Positions 1 through 7,059 of a DNA stretch of 8,933 nt are shown here, one piece after another (within the stretch, counting starts at the first letter, position 1; each line of letters begins with the position of its first letter). Under the pieces are notes generated by a model, which made no database searches, was not told the origin of the DNA, and saw only the letters and a program-made list of their open reading frames with translations. The translations under genes were made by a program, and so were the position numbers. The stretch is taken from contig JAWAEB010000067.1 of NCBI GenBank assembly GCA_038891515.1, forward strand, positions 1 to 8,933. The letters are read 5' to 3'. This DNA comes from HRBIN01 sp038891515 (GTDB lineage Archaea; Thermoproteota; Nitrososphaeria_A; Caldarchaeales; Caldarchaeaceae).

Positions 1-282
1 AGCACCCAAAGATGCTAGGGCTGCTGAGGTGTTAACGGCATTTCCACCCACAGCTATCCTTTGGGGATAGCCGGCGATTTCCCCACCTCCCTTACGAAAG
101 ACTGTCATGAAGTCCTCAATAAATTGGGCCGATGATCTAGGATAGTATAGGAAGTGGTCTCGGAAAAAATCCGGCATCACAACAACATATAGAGATGGTA
201 GGGTCTCAGGTAGAAGATCACCGAGGGAGCGGCACCCTCCGACTGAAATCTGGCTGCTAGTTACCACGGCCCAAAGTGGCAT
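1..282 (-). CDS. PfkB-family (ribokinase-like) sugar kinase, N-terminal part, cut by window edge
   Basis: Reading the minus strand from the ATG at 282-280 gives 94 uninterrupted codons to the window edge. Residues 79-93 read GGNAVNTSAALASLG, the glycine-rich N-terminal PfkB signature. They are preceded by a first beta strand with an acidic residue (YVVVMPDFFRDHF, 32-44), where ribokinase-type enzymes bind the sugar, and by a GGGEI stretch at 65-69. Family members transfer phosphate from ATP (or ADP) to a sugar or nucleoside hydroxyl in the cytoplasm. The C-terminal half with the catalytic aspartate lies outside the window, so substrate and intactness cannot be judged. The ~30 residues before the first strand are longer than usual, so the start is uncertain. 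It is divergent from the SIS gene, only 44 bp away, which suggests both act on the same sugar phosphate. Family call is strong; substrate unknown. Confidence 0.85.
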   Translation of the reverse strand, partial: MPLWAVVTSSQISVGGCRSLGDLLPETLPSLYVVVMPDFFRDHFLYYPRSSAQFIEDFMTVFRKGGGEIAGYPQRIAVGGNAVNTSAALASLGA

Positions 283-326
283 GAGCGGGATTTAGGTTAA
301 ATGTATCCTGACCCCCGAATAATTGG
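283..326. promoter_or_regulatory. Shared divergent promoter region, sugar kinase / SIS gene
   Basis: These 44 bp separate two divergent start codons, so both promoters must lie here or just inside the neighbouring genes. On the plus strand the A/T-rich stretch TTTAGGTTAAAT (291-302) is a plausible TATA box. It sits about 25-30 bp before the ATG at 327, which would give a leaderless or near-leaderless SIS transcript. No Shine-Dalgarno sequence precedes 327. On the minus strand AATTATT around 317-324 is a weaker candidate. The elements match the archaeal consensus only loosely. Confidence 0.4.
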
Positions 327-1388
327 ATGAACCCGGATCAAGGCGTCGGTGGTAAGAACGCGGGTGAAGTGCTCTTGAGGGAAATACGGGAGCAGCCCTC
401 TGCGATCAGGGAGACGGTGTCGGCCATCGACTTGTCCACACTGGAGCCGCTAGGCAAGATACGTGTTAAGAGGGTTATTCTGATGGGTATGGGAAGCTCC
501 TATATGGCTGCCCTTTACGGACAGTACTTATTCAGCCAACTCGCCAATATGCACGCTCACGCCTATCTGTCGTCAGACTATCTATACTACCCACCGCCCG
601 TTGACAATGAAGACTTTGTGATAATGATATCTCAATCCGGTGAAACTGTGGAGACGGTCAACGCATGTCGTCTGCTCGTGGGTAAAGGCTTCCGTAACGT
701 CTTGGCGCTAACTAACACCGAGGACAGCACATTAGCAAGGATGGCAAGTCTTAGATTAGTTACGAAGGCCGGTATCGAAAAGGCTAGCGCCACCAAGACA
801 TATCTATCAGCACTGGCAGCACTTAATATTCTGGCCAGAGTTATCAGATCCTCAAGCGTATCCCTCGCACATGATTTAGTGGCCAACGTTCGTGCTAACC
901 TGATCCGCATCTCAGCTCTTCTGGAGGAAAGGATGGATGGCTGGCGCGTACATTGTGAAAATATCGCCAACAGTTTCAGTAAAGCCTCCACACGTTTTCT
1001 ATTAGGTAGGGGGTTCAACCTCCCGACAGCTATGACCGGTTCTCTTCTCTTTAAGGAGGCTTCAAAGATCTGGGTTGAGGCCTGTGACGCCGCTGAGTTT
1101 AGGCATGAGGCTCTGGATCTTGTAGGCGAGTGCTTCGCAGCAGTCCTCTTGGTATCCGGACCAACAAGGGGTCTCTCTGTGAAACTTGCCTCCAAGCTGA
1201 GAAGGCTTGGAGGCGATGTGATAGTCGTTCTCCCCGAGGACATAGGTATGTATGAGGGATGGGGTGAAGAAATGATAGTCTTCCCCTACACCGTGTTGGT
1301 TCAGATTGCCGCCCACACCACAGCTCTTAGACGAGGTGTCGACCCCGATTTGTTCACAGCTATGGCCAAGGTTACACTCGAGGAGTGA
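327..1388 (+). CDS. Double-SIS-domain sugar-phosphate isomerase/deaminase (GlmS isomerase-domain-like; GlmD/AgaS type)
   Basis: The 353-residue protein has two sugar-isomerase (SIS) domains. SIS1 is at about 48-170, with the phosphate-binding ISQSGET loop at 101-107. SIS2 is at about 222-350, with GRGFN at 227-231. The N-terminal glutamine amidotransferase domain of GlmS is absent, so it should not use glutamine. Compared from memory with E. coli GlmS, three catalytic residues align with the same spacing: E244 with Glu488, H260 with His504, and K348 in the C-terminal AMAKVTLEE with Lys603. Lys485 is replaced by Leu. Such stand-alone proteins are known as glucosamine-6-phosphate deaminases in archaea (GlmD), AgaS-type amino-sugar enzymes or fructosamine-6-phosphate deglycases. 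The likely role is cytoplasmic conversion of an amino-sugar or hexose 6-phosphate. It is divergent from a PfkB kinase and 56 bp ahead of an importer operon. The family is certain; the exact reaction is not. Confidence 0.92.
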   Translation: MNPDQGVGGKNAGEVLLREIREQPSAIRETVSAIDLSTLEPLGKIRVKRVILMGMGSSYMAALYGQYLFSQLANMHAHAYLSSDYLYYPPPVDNEDFVIMISQSGETVETVNACRLLVGKGFRNVLALTNTEDSTLARMASLRLVTKAGIEKASATKTYLSALAALNILARVIRSSSVSLAHDLVANVRANLIRISALLEERMDGWRVHCENIANSFSKASTRFLLGRGFNLPTAMTGSLLFKEASKIWVEACDAAEFRHEALDLVGECFAAVLLVSGPTRGLSVKLASKLRRLGGDVIVVLPEDIGMYEGWGEEMIVFPYTVLVQIAAHTTALRRGVDPDLFTAMAKVTLEE

Positions 1389-1410
1389 CGCCCTAGAGTT
1401 GTCATAGAGG

Positions 1411-1423
1411 ATATATTTATATA
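1411..1423 (+). promoter_or_regulatory. TATA box for the importer operon
   Basis: The 13-bp pure A/T stretch ATATATTTATATA lies in the 56-bp gap after the SIS gene. Its centre is about 27 bp before the GTG at 1445, the usual archaeal TATA-to-start distance, which predicts initiation at or next to the start codon (leaderless mRNA). A purine-rich GGGGAGG at 1426-1432 could instead be a Shine-Dalgarno sequence, but its 12-nt spacing to 1445 is long. It is the best TATA match in the window and indicates that the importer has its own promoter. Confidence 0.65.
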
Positions 1424-1444
1424 CTGGGGAGGCTATTTTGTGTT

Positions 1445-2799
1445 GTGACCGTAAAAACGACTACAGATAGGCGCGGTCTTCTTAAGGTTGCGGGAGGAGT
1501 GGTTGGCGGACTTGTTGTCGGTGGCGTTGTTGGTGCGTTAGCGTTTCCGCGGGGAGGTGAGACCATCACTGTTACAAACACAGTAACCAACACCGTAACG
1601 AGGGAAGTTACCAAGGAGGTTGAGGTCCCAGTGGCAAAGAAAGGATGGGAGGGGAAGAGGTGGGTTCCCATTGTGAACAAGTTTATGACGTTTAAGGAGG
1701 TGCAGGATACNNNNNNNNNNGTGAGGCAACTGGGATAGTGGCCACCTGGACTTATTGGGGCCTACCAGACACTGCCTTCGCTCAAGAGTTCAAGGACTAT
1801 GTGGCCATGATGTATGATGTCGATGTTAGGCTGCGTATACTGGGGACTCAGGAAGCTAAGGGAGGCTTTATGTTCCAGCTATATTCAGCCTACTCAGCAG
1901 GACTTAAAGCACCTTATGACCTCATGCACCTTGAAGTCAACTTCTTCGAAGAAGCTATCTCCCGGGGAGTAGCGGAACCTTTCCTGCCATCACCATTAGT
2001 TCCCAATACTCAACTAGTCGACTACTACTTCCTCAATTTCCCTTATGGCGTGCAGTTCCAGAACCATGCCCTCGCTAACTTTACTGTAAACACTAAGTAT
2101 GTGGGAGACTGGTTCAACTCTTGGAAGATGCTAGCCGACTCTAGGCTCAGGGAGAAAATAACCCTCTGGGTTTTCGAGGATAACGGTTTCTGGGGATTTC
2201 TAGTGATGCTGGCTGAAGAGCTAGGTAAGAACTACAAGAACCCAGACGATATGAGAGATGTTCTCAGATGGACGGCGGAGAATATACATCCCAACGTCCT
2301 GAAGTATACAAGCGATGAGGCTGAGCTGGACGAACTACTTGGCAGAGATATAAGCTGGGCATCAGCATACTGGTGTGCACTAGCTGAGGGATACTCTATC
2401 ACGAGGCCTGAGCTGAAAGGTAGCCAAGTATTACCTTGGCGATTCACCAGCCCTCACGTTAACCTGCCCGGCGTCTACTGGATCCCCAAGAATGTTGAAC
2501 ACCCAGTTATGGCCCAAGTGCTTGCTGACTTCTACATCAGTCCGCTGCACCAGTTGCCGGACATAAATAAGTACACACAATACACGAAGGAGCTCTGGCT
2601 TAGAACAGAGGAAGGGCTCCTAGGCCCCGACTACGCCCAGTACATACCATCTTGGGTCAATGACCTGGGACCTAAGGGGATACACGAGGTCTATCCCACC
2701 ATAGAGCAAGCTAGACAGTATCCCAAAATTGACTGGATATACGTGAACGAAAATGCTGCTGAGTGGATAAACACGTATAAGGAGCTAATAGGCGCGTAG
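1445..2799 (+). CDS. ABC importer solute-binding protein (PotD/family-1-like), Tat-exported, interrupted by assembly gap
   Basis: This is one gene split by the ten-N gap. The part before the gap starts at GTG 1445 and carries a twin-arginine export signal (DRRGLLK, residues 8-14), a Gly/Val-rich hydrophobic segment (about 15-34), and a VTxx-repeat stalk (43-62). There is no lipobox cysteine, so the protein is either cleaved or stays anchored by its N-terminus. After the gap the frame shifts: reading codons from 1723 gives EATGIVATWTYWGLPD and continues unbroken to the TAG at 2797-2799. The stop at 1736-1738 seen by reading through the Ns is therefore artificial, as is a GTG 'start' at 1738. 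The full protein is about 450 residues, normal for extracellular binding proteins of the PotD/FbpA/maltose-binding fold. It captures substrate outside the cell and delivers it to the two permeases, which begin 19 bp downstream. The ligand cannot be read from sequence. Confidence 0.88.
1571..1630 (+). repeat. Imperfect 12-bp tandem repeat encoding VTxx stalk
   Basis: Five successive 12-bp units (1571, 1583, 1595, 1607, 1619) encode VTNT, VTNT, VTRE, VTKE and the degenerate VEVP. They lie just after the hydrophobic segment of the signal region in the binding protein. Thr/Val-rich linkers at this point are common in archaeal surface binding proteins, where they act as a spacer, sometimes glycosylated, between membrane and ligand domain. 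The change from TN to charged RE/KE units hints at a short amphipathic segment. Confidence 0.7.
1711..1720. other. Assembly gap (10 N) within the binding-protein gene
   Basis: Ten consecutive Ns join two contigs. The upstream frame ends with an incomplete codon at 1709-1710, and the downstream frame needs one base before 1721. The true gap must therefore be 2 modulo 3 bases long (2, 5, 8, 11 and so on), whereas ten is 1 modulo 3. The N count is thus a placeholder, and the frame break here is an artefact rather than a mutation. Confidence 0.97.
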
Positions 2800-2818
2800 A
2801 CACTAAAATCTGATAACG

Positions 2819-3652
2819 ATGAGATACAGCAGTCTGAAGATCATATCTATGCTGGCACCTTCACTCCTCCTACAAACCCTATTTTTCTTAATACCCATCT
2901 CCATGATTTTTCTGATAAGCTTTACGATAAAGGACTCATTCTTTTTTGAGCCTAAGTACACTTTTGATAATTTCATACGGATGTTCAGGATCTATAGAAT
3001 AGATTTTCAAAACACGCTACTGCTAGCCGGCTTAGCGGGCTTAATAGACGTGGTACTTGCCTACCCCTTCGCCTACTTCCTCATACGAAGGGTGAAAAGG
3101 TTCGGTGATATCTTCAGAGCTGTGATGATTGTTCCCCTATTCGGAGAATTATACATAGCTTATGGGCTGTTTTATTTGACGCTACCCGGTGGTCCTCTAG
3201 CCAATCTTCTAGATTTCTTCGGGATACCTCCGCTGGAAGCCCTATACTCCGCGCCAATGACTATTTTAGGCATGACCATCTACACATTCCCCTTCGTGGT
3301 CTATAACATCGGGATATCGTTGCAGGGAATCGACAGAGCTCTCGAGGAGGCAGCTCTATGCCTTGGGGCTGGTAGGATGCTTACGTTCCTGAGAGTTATT
3401 CTCCCTCTCAGCTTACCGGGAGTGATAAGCGGTTGGCTGATCAGCTTTGGATGGAACTTGGGAGCCTTCGCCATCCCGGTGCTCCTAGGAGGGCCGATAC
3501 TCGGATCTAGGGTTCTATCAGTACAGGTCTGGACAACCAGTCTGGTCATTTCAGACTTCGGGATGGGTGCCGCACTGGGTGTTGCGATCGTGGCCATAAC
3601 GATTGCGATATTCTACGTGGTCCTGAAGCTGACAAGAGGTGTTCTAATCTAA
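2819..3652 (+). CDS. ABC transporter permease 1 (PotB-like, binding-protein-dependent)
   Basis: The protein has 277 residues and about six hydrophobic membrane segments (roughly 10-35, 66-90, 99-122, 145-168, 195-222, 248-270). The cytoplasmic EAA loop that docks to the ATPase is clear at 176-196 (EEAALCLGAGRMLTFLRVILP). Size and layout fit the inner-membrane permeases of the spermidine/putrescine, iron(III) and thiamine importers (PotB/CysU class) better than the longer MalF type. It probably forms a heterodimeric channel with the next gene product. The ATG at 2819 has no visible Shine-Dalgarno sequence and follows the binding-protein stop by 19 bp. Its stop codon shares one base with the next start (TAATG), so translation of the two permeases is likely coupled. 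Confidence 0.93.
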   Translation: MRYSSLKIISMLAPSLLLQTLFFLIPISMIFLISFTIKDSFFFEPKYTFDNFIRMFRIYRIDFQNTLLLAGLAGLIDVVLAYPFAYFLIRRVKRFGDIFRAVMIVPLFGELYIAYGLFYLTLPGGPLANLLDFFGIPPLEALYSAPMTILGMTIYTFPFVVYNIGISLQGIDRALEEAALCLGAGRMLTFLRVILPLSLPGVISGWLISFGWNLGAFAIPVLLGGPILGSRVLSVQVWTTSLVISDFGMGAALGVAIVAITIAIFYVVLKLTRGVLI

Positions 3653-4464
3653 TGGGCAACAAGATTTGGAAGAGAGTATCCGGGGAATTGCACTACATTT
3701 ATCTTTCGATGATGTGCGCACTTATCTTACTTCCCTTGGGAATCACGTTGTACAGGGCTATCGTGATAGTGACGCCTGACGGAGGGCTTTCACTCTCGTT
3801 CGCATCATATGGAGTGATCTCAGAGGCTTTCTGGGAAAAAGTAGGTGTGTCTATGTCTATATCGCTGTTAACTGTGGCAATTGATGTGGTTGTATCCGTC
3901 CCTGCAGCCTACGCACTTGTGAGATATAGGTTCGCAGCTAAGCGATCTATAGTTACATATCTTAATGGTGTCTGGTATGTTCCAGGTATCTCATATGGTC
4001 TGTCCTTGGTTTTAGCATATTTCTTCGTCTTCAAGTTCTTGCTCGGCTTCTGGGGGTTCGTGACGGCATATTCCACCGGCTTTATGCTTCTCACACTGAT
4101 GACTGCAATAGTAGCTTTCAGGAACCTAGACCCAGTTTACGAGGAAGCTGCTAGGTGTATGGGTGCGGGAAGACTCTCAACGTTTTTCAGGGTGGTGCTA
4201 CCGCTAGTAGGTCCAGGCGTGACCGCTGGAGTCCTATTGGTCCTAGTACTATCACTTAACGAATTCATAACAGCGCTTCTCCTGACGGGGCCGACGAGGG
4301 TAAGCACCGCGCCTCTTCACGTGTTCGCTGACATAAGACATGCTGGTATACGCCCGTTCGTGGCTGCCGAGGCCACAGTTCTGCAACTGGTATCGCTTCT
4401 GGCTGTGGTGGTCTATCTTAAGCTCTTCGGCTCAAGGTATTTAAGAGGAACAATACTCATATAA
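3652..4464 (+). CDS. ABC transporter permease 2 (PotC-like, binding-protein-dependent)
   Basis: The 270-residue protein has about six membrane segments and an EAA loop at 164-184 (EEAARCMGAGRLSTFFRVVLP), closely resembling that of the preceding permease, as expected for paralogous half-channels. The short extracytoplasmic segment between the first two helices (about 41-63) is typical of PotC-type subunits. Its ATG overlaps the preceding stop by one base, with GAGGTG at 3636-3641 as a well-placed Shine-Dalgarno sequence. The two permeases with the following ATPase dimer would make the membrane complex. Nothing in the sequence identifies the transported compound; sugar-enzyme neighbours argue against assuming polyamines. 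Confidence 0.93.
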   Translation: MGNKIWKRVSGELHYIYLSMMCALILLPLGITLYRAIVIVTPDGGLSLSFASYGVISEAFWEKVGVSMSISLLTVAIDVVVSVPAAYALVRYRFAAKRSIVTYLNGVWYVPGISYGLSLVLAYFFVFKFLLGFWGFVTAYSTGFMLLTLMTAIVAFRNLDPVYEEAARCMGAGRLSTFFRVVLPLVGPGVTAGVLLVLVLSLNEFITALLLTGPTRVSTAPLHVFADIRHAGIRPFVAAEATVLQLVSLLAVVVYLKLFGSRYLRGTILI

Positions 4465-4474
4465 GGCTGGAGTA

Positions 4475-5551
4475 ATGACGCGTGTAGAGACGCTACAACT
4501 GGTCAAGCAATATGAAACAACTAAGGCGGTTGATCGTGTTAGTATAACTGCCGAAGACGGCGAATTCATAACTATCCTAGGTCCCAGTGGGTGCGGCAAG
4601 TCAACCACTTTAAGGCTGATAGCTGGTCTGCTGACCCCAGATCAGGGGAAGGTGTATTTTGATGGCAGAGATGTTACGGATCTACCCCCCAATAAAAGAA
4701 ACGTCGGATTCGTCTTCCAGCGTGTGGCTCTTTTCCCGCACATGAACGTTACAAAGAACATATCATTCGGACTAAGGGCTAGAAAGATCCCCAGGAGCGA
4801 GCATAGGAGAAGGATCAGGGAGGTCCTTCAGCTAGTACACATGGAGGGTTTCGAGGACAGGATGCCATCACAGTTAAGTGGGGGGCAGGCCCAAAGAGTC
4901 GAGATTGCACGCGTCCTTGCCCCCGACCCCGATGTCCTATTGTTCGACGAGCCTCTCAGCAACATAGATGCAAAGCTTAGAGATGAGCTCAAGTACGAGA
5001 TAAGGAGGATACAGAAGGAGACGGGGAAGACCATGATATATGTGACGCATGACCAGGCTGAGGCTTTCGCCATATCCGATAGAATATACGTCATGAACAA
5101 CGGCAAGATAGAGCAGGTGGGCACGCCGTTAGAGCTTTATACGAATCCCGCCTCCCCATTCGTCGCCTCCTTCATAGGGACAAGCAACTTCTTGAGAGGA
5201 AGGCTGAGGATTATAGACCGCGACAAAGGTATAGGTCAGATAGAGAGGGGAGCCCTTAATATTAAGGTGGGAGACTGCGGTCCACCTATGGATGGCCGTG
5301 ATGTCTTGGTCTCAATACGGCCTGAGGACATCAAACTGCTACGGCCGGACGAGGCGCAAGATTACTTGAACGTGTTTGTGGGGAGGGTTCAGGACTCCAT
5401 ATTTGTTGGAAACGTGGTTAGACTCAATGTGACTGTTGATGATGCGGTACTTAAGATTGATGTCTATGGAGAAGATAGGCTTGCCTATCTGGCCTACAAG
5501 GGTGAGGAAGTGCGTATTGGGTTCAACAAGGTAACGATAATGAATCTATGA
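4475..5551 (+). CDS. ABC transporter ATP-binding protein (PotA/MalK/UgpC class)
   Basis: The 358-residue protein carries every nucleotide-binding motif intact: Walker A GPSGCGKS (36-43), Q-loop Q82 in VFQRVALFPH, signature LSGGQ (134-138), Walker B VLLFDEP (154-160) with catalytic E159, D-loop SNIDAK (162-167) and switch histidine H192 in YVTHDQAEAF. The tail from about 235 to the end, including SIRPEDIKLL, is the OB-fold TOBE region found in importer ATPases of the PotA/MalK group, where it can sense regulators or substrate. It powers import as a dimer bound to the EAA loops of the two permeases. The start at 4475 is 10 bp after the permease stop, with GGAG just upstream. This ATPase class serves sugars, glycerol-phosphate, polyamines, iron and thiamine, so it does not settle the substrate. 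Confidence 0.95.
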   Translation: MTRVETLQLVKQYETTKAVDRVSITAEDGEFITILGPSGCGKSTTLRLIAGLLTPDQGKVYFDGRDVTDLPPNKRNVGFVFQRVALFPHMNVTKNISFGLRARKIPRSEHRRRIREVLQLVHMEGFEDRMPSQLSGGQAQRVEIARVLAPDPDVLLFDEPLSNIDAKLRDELKYEIRRIQKETGKTMIYVTHDQAEAFAISDRIYVMNNGKIEQVGTPLELYTNPASPFVASFIGTSNFLRGRLRIIDRDKGIGQIERGALNIKVGDCGPPMDGRDVLVSIRPEDIKLLRPDEAQDYLNVFVGRVQDSIFVGNVVRLNVTVDDAVLKIDVYGEDRLAYLAYKGEEVRIGFNKVTIMNL

Positions 5552-5566
5552 GCGGTGTACCCTACA

Positions 5567-6562
5567 ATGAGAAGCTTCAAGTTGGGTATAGACCTTGGAG
5601 AGAACGAAGCTGAGCCAAGGAGGTTTGTAGAGTGCGCCGTCCTAGCCGAGGAGTTGGGCTTCGACACTGTATGGTTTGGGGACCACTTTATGCCATGGAT
5701 ACATACGGGTGGGAAGTCAGCCTTCGTTTGGTCTGTCATTGCCGCAGCCCTTGAAAGAACTGAAAGAATATCGATGGGCCCAGACGTTACCTGCGTCATT
5801 GACGGTAGATATCATCCGGCGCTCATAGCTCAAGCTGCAGCAACTCTTGACAACATGTTCCCTGGGCGATTGCTCCTAGGCGTGGGCTCAGGTGAGGCGG
5901 TTAACGAGGCACCGTTTTTCCTGGATAGGTGGGGGAGATGGCCTCGATGGTATGAAAGGATCAAGAGAACAGTTGAGGCTGTAAAGCTCATGAGGATGCT
6001 CTGGGTGTCTCAGGATTACATTTCGTTCGTTGGTGATTTTTTCAAGCTAGAGAATGTGTTCCTATATACTAAACCCAAGACTAAGATCCCCATCTACTTC
6101 TCGGCGCTCGGTCCAAAAGCAGCTGTCTTTGCGGGTATGTATGGCGACCATCTGATAACTATAGGCACACCCAAGCGATGTAAAGAGCTTATTTTTCCGA
6201 GATTTGCGGAGGGGGTCAACAGAAAGAACGGCGACATGAGTCAAGCTGAGAAGATGGTTTTAGTCAATGTGTACATAGGCGAGGTAGGGGACGGGTTAAG
6301 AAAGCTAAAGTCCGGCATGGCTGGAACGCTGGCGAGGGGTTCCTTTGATATAGCGGACCCGAGAAAGATAGAGAGCTTGGCTCCAACTGTGGACGATGAT
6401 GTGGTCTTAAGGAATTTCGCTATAGCACCGACAGTGCTGGACTTGGAGAAGGTCGTTGAATCGTACTTTGAAGCAGGCGCGAACCATATTGTGTTGGGCA
6501 CGGGGGCTTCCCCTGAGTTGATTAAAGAGATAGGTAGAGAGCTGGTACCGATCCTAAGGTAG
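5567..6562 (+). CDS. F420-dependent luciferase-like dehydrogenase, glucose-6-phosphate dehydrogenase (FGD) type
   Basis: Numbered from the ATG at 5567, the 331-residue TIM-barrel protein matches M. tuberculosis FGD1 (recalled) along most of its length. GDHFMPW (38-44) places D39, H40 and W44 at the FGD1 positions; His40 is the catalytic base and Trp44 stabilises the intermediate. GVGSGEAVNE (105-114) supplies E110, equivalent to Glu109. YHPALIAQAAATLDNMFPGR and the C-terminal GANHIVLGTG also fit. K203 falls near phosphate-binding Lys198. The expected reaction is hydride transfer from a sugar phosphate, or another alcohol or aldehyde, to coenzyme F420 in the cytoplasm. A GTG at 5555 would add four residues (VYPT), but GGTG at 5554-5557 suits the ATG at 5567, and the FGD1 N-terminus aligns there. 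It follows the ATPase by 15 bp. The family is strong, the substrate uncertain; methylene-H4MPT reductase fits less well. Confidence 0.88.
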   Translation: MRSFKLGIDLGENEAEPRRFVECAVLAEELGFDTVWFGDHFMPWIHTGGKSAFVWSVIAAALERTERISMGPDVTCVIDGRYHPALIAQAAATLDNMFPGRLLLGVGSGEAVNEAPFFLDRWGRWPRWYERIKRTVEAVKLMRMLWVSQDYISFVGDFFKLENVFLYTKPKTKIPIYFSALGPKAAVFAGMYGDHLITIGTPKRCKELIFPRFAEGVNRKNGDMSQAEKMVLVNVYIGEVGDGLRKLKSGMAGTLARGSFDIADPRKIESLAPTVDDDVVLRNFAIAPTVLDLEKVVESYFEAGANHIVLGTGASPELIKEIGRELVPILR

Positions 6563-6569
6563 ACAGCAT

Positions 6570-7043
6570 GTGGAACCAACCTGCAAAGGGGTTACTCGGT
6601 TTTTAGGGTGTGACGAACCGTGGAAGCCAGTCATAGTCTTTATCATCTTCCTCTCATTGACTATCAACTGGATATGGGTGAACCTTCCGCTCTCGGAACT
6701 TGGGCTGTCGGGAAGGCAAGCGATAATCTTCGGGAAGATAACGCTCCTCCAGACGCTCCTTTACCCCCATCCATACGTAATACCATGGGCGGCAGGGTTC
6801 TCCCTGCAATTTTTTTGTCCAGTACTTTTGTTGCTTAATCGGAGAAGAATGTTTGAAAGCATGACCTTAACCTTCTCCGGATTATCCACATTAGCGTTCT
6901 GGCTCCTTGTGATGGAAAGGTGGAACTACTCTCCCAAGCTTGTCCCGATGTATGCTCTTGGTCTGCCGGCAAGTCTAGTACCCCTGTCGCTGGGTATCAT
7001 CCAGCTACTCTACATTATGAATAAAATCCAATGTGACGCATAG
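6570..7043 (+). CDS. Four-helix membrane protein of unknown function
   Basis: The 157-residue protein starts at GTG 6570, 7 bp after the dehydrogenase stop, and ends the operon-like run. I do not recognise the family. Four hydrophobic segments are visible at about 19-37, 66-89, 97-115 and 124-150. Three arginines (91-93) follow the second helix, a likely cytoplasmic loop. Cysteines occur at 5, 14, 83 and 155, without a metal-binding spacing. There is no signal peptide or soluble domain. Aromatic residues are frequent near helix ends. An ATG at 6568 is in another frame and closes after 12 codons, so GTG is the best start. The tight spacing implies co-transcription with the importer and dehydrogenase, which suggests an accessory membrane component, but this is inference only. 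It is real by length, membrane pattern and context rather than by homology. Confidence 0.72.
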   Translation: MEPTCKGVTRFLGCDEPWKPVIVFIIFLSLTINWIWVNLPLSELGLSGRQAIIFGKITLLQTLLYPHPYVIPWAAGFSLQFFCPVLLLLNRRRMFESMTLTFSGLSTLAFWLLVMERWNYSPKLVPMYALGLPASLVPLSLGIIQLLYIMNKIQCDA

Positions 7044-7059
7044 ACTCCTACCCCTGAGG

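Noticed and set aside
632..1243. A 203-codon open frame on the minus strand inside the SIS gene
   Set aside because: It lies wholly opposite a gene with clear SIS motifs and has no recognisable domain. Its composition is what the complementary strand of a coding region gives.
1445..1738. A separate 97-residue protein ending just after the gap
   Set aside because: It depends on translating placeholder Ns. The downstream frame continues the binding-protein domain without a stop.
7044..7059. A terminator in the convergent gap between the membrane protein and threonine synthase
   Set aside because: The 16 bp contain no hairpin and no run of T in either direction, so termination must rely on signals inside the genes or on none visible.
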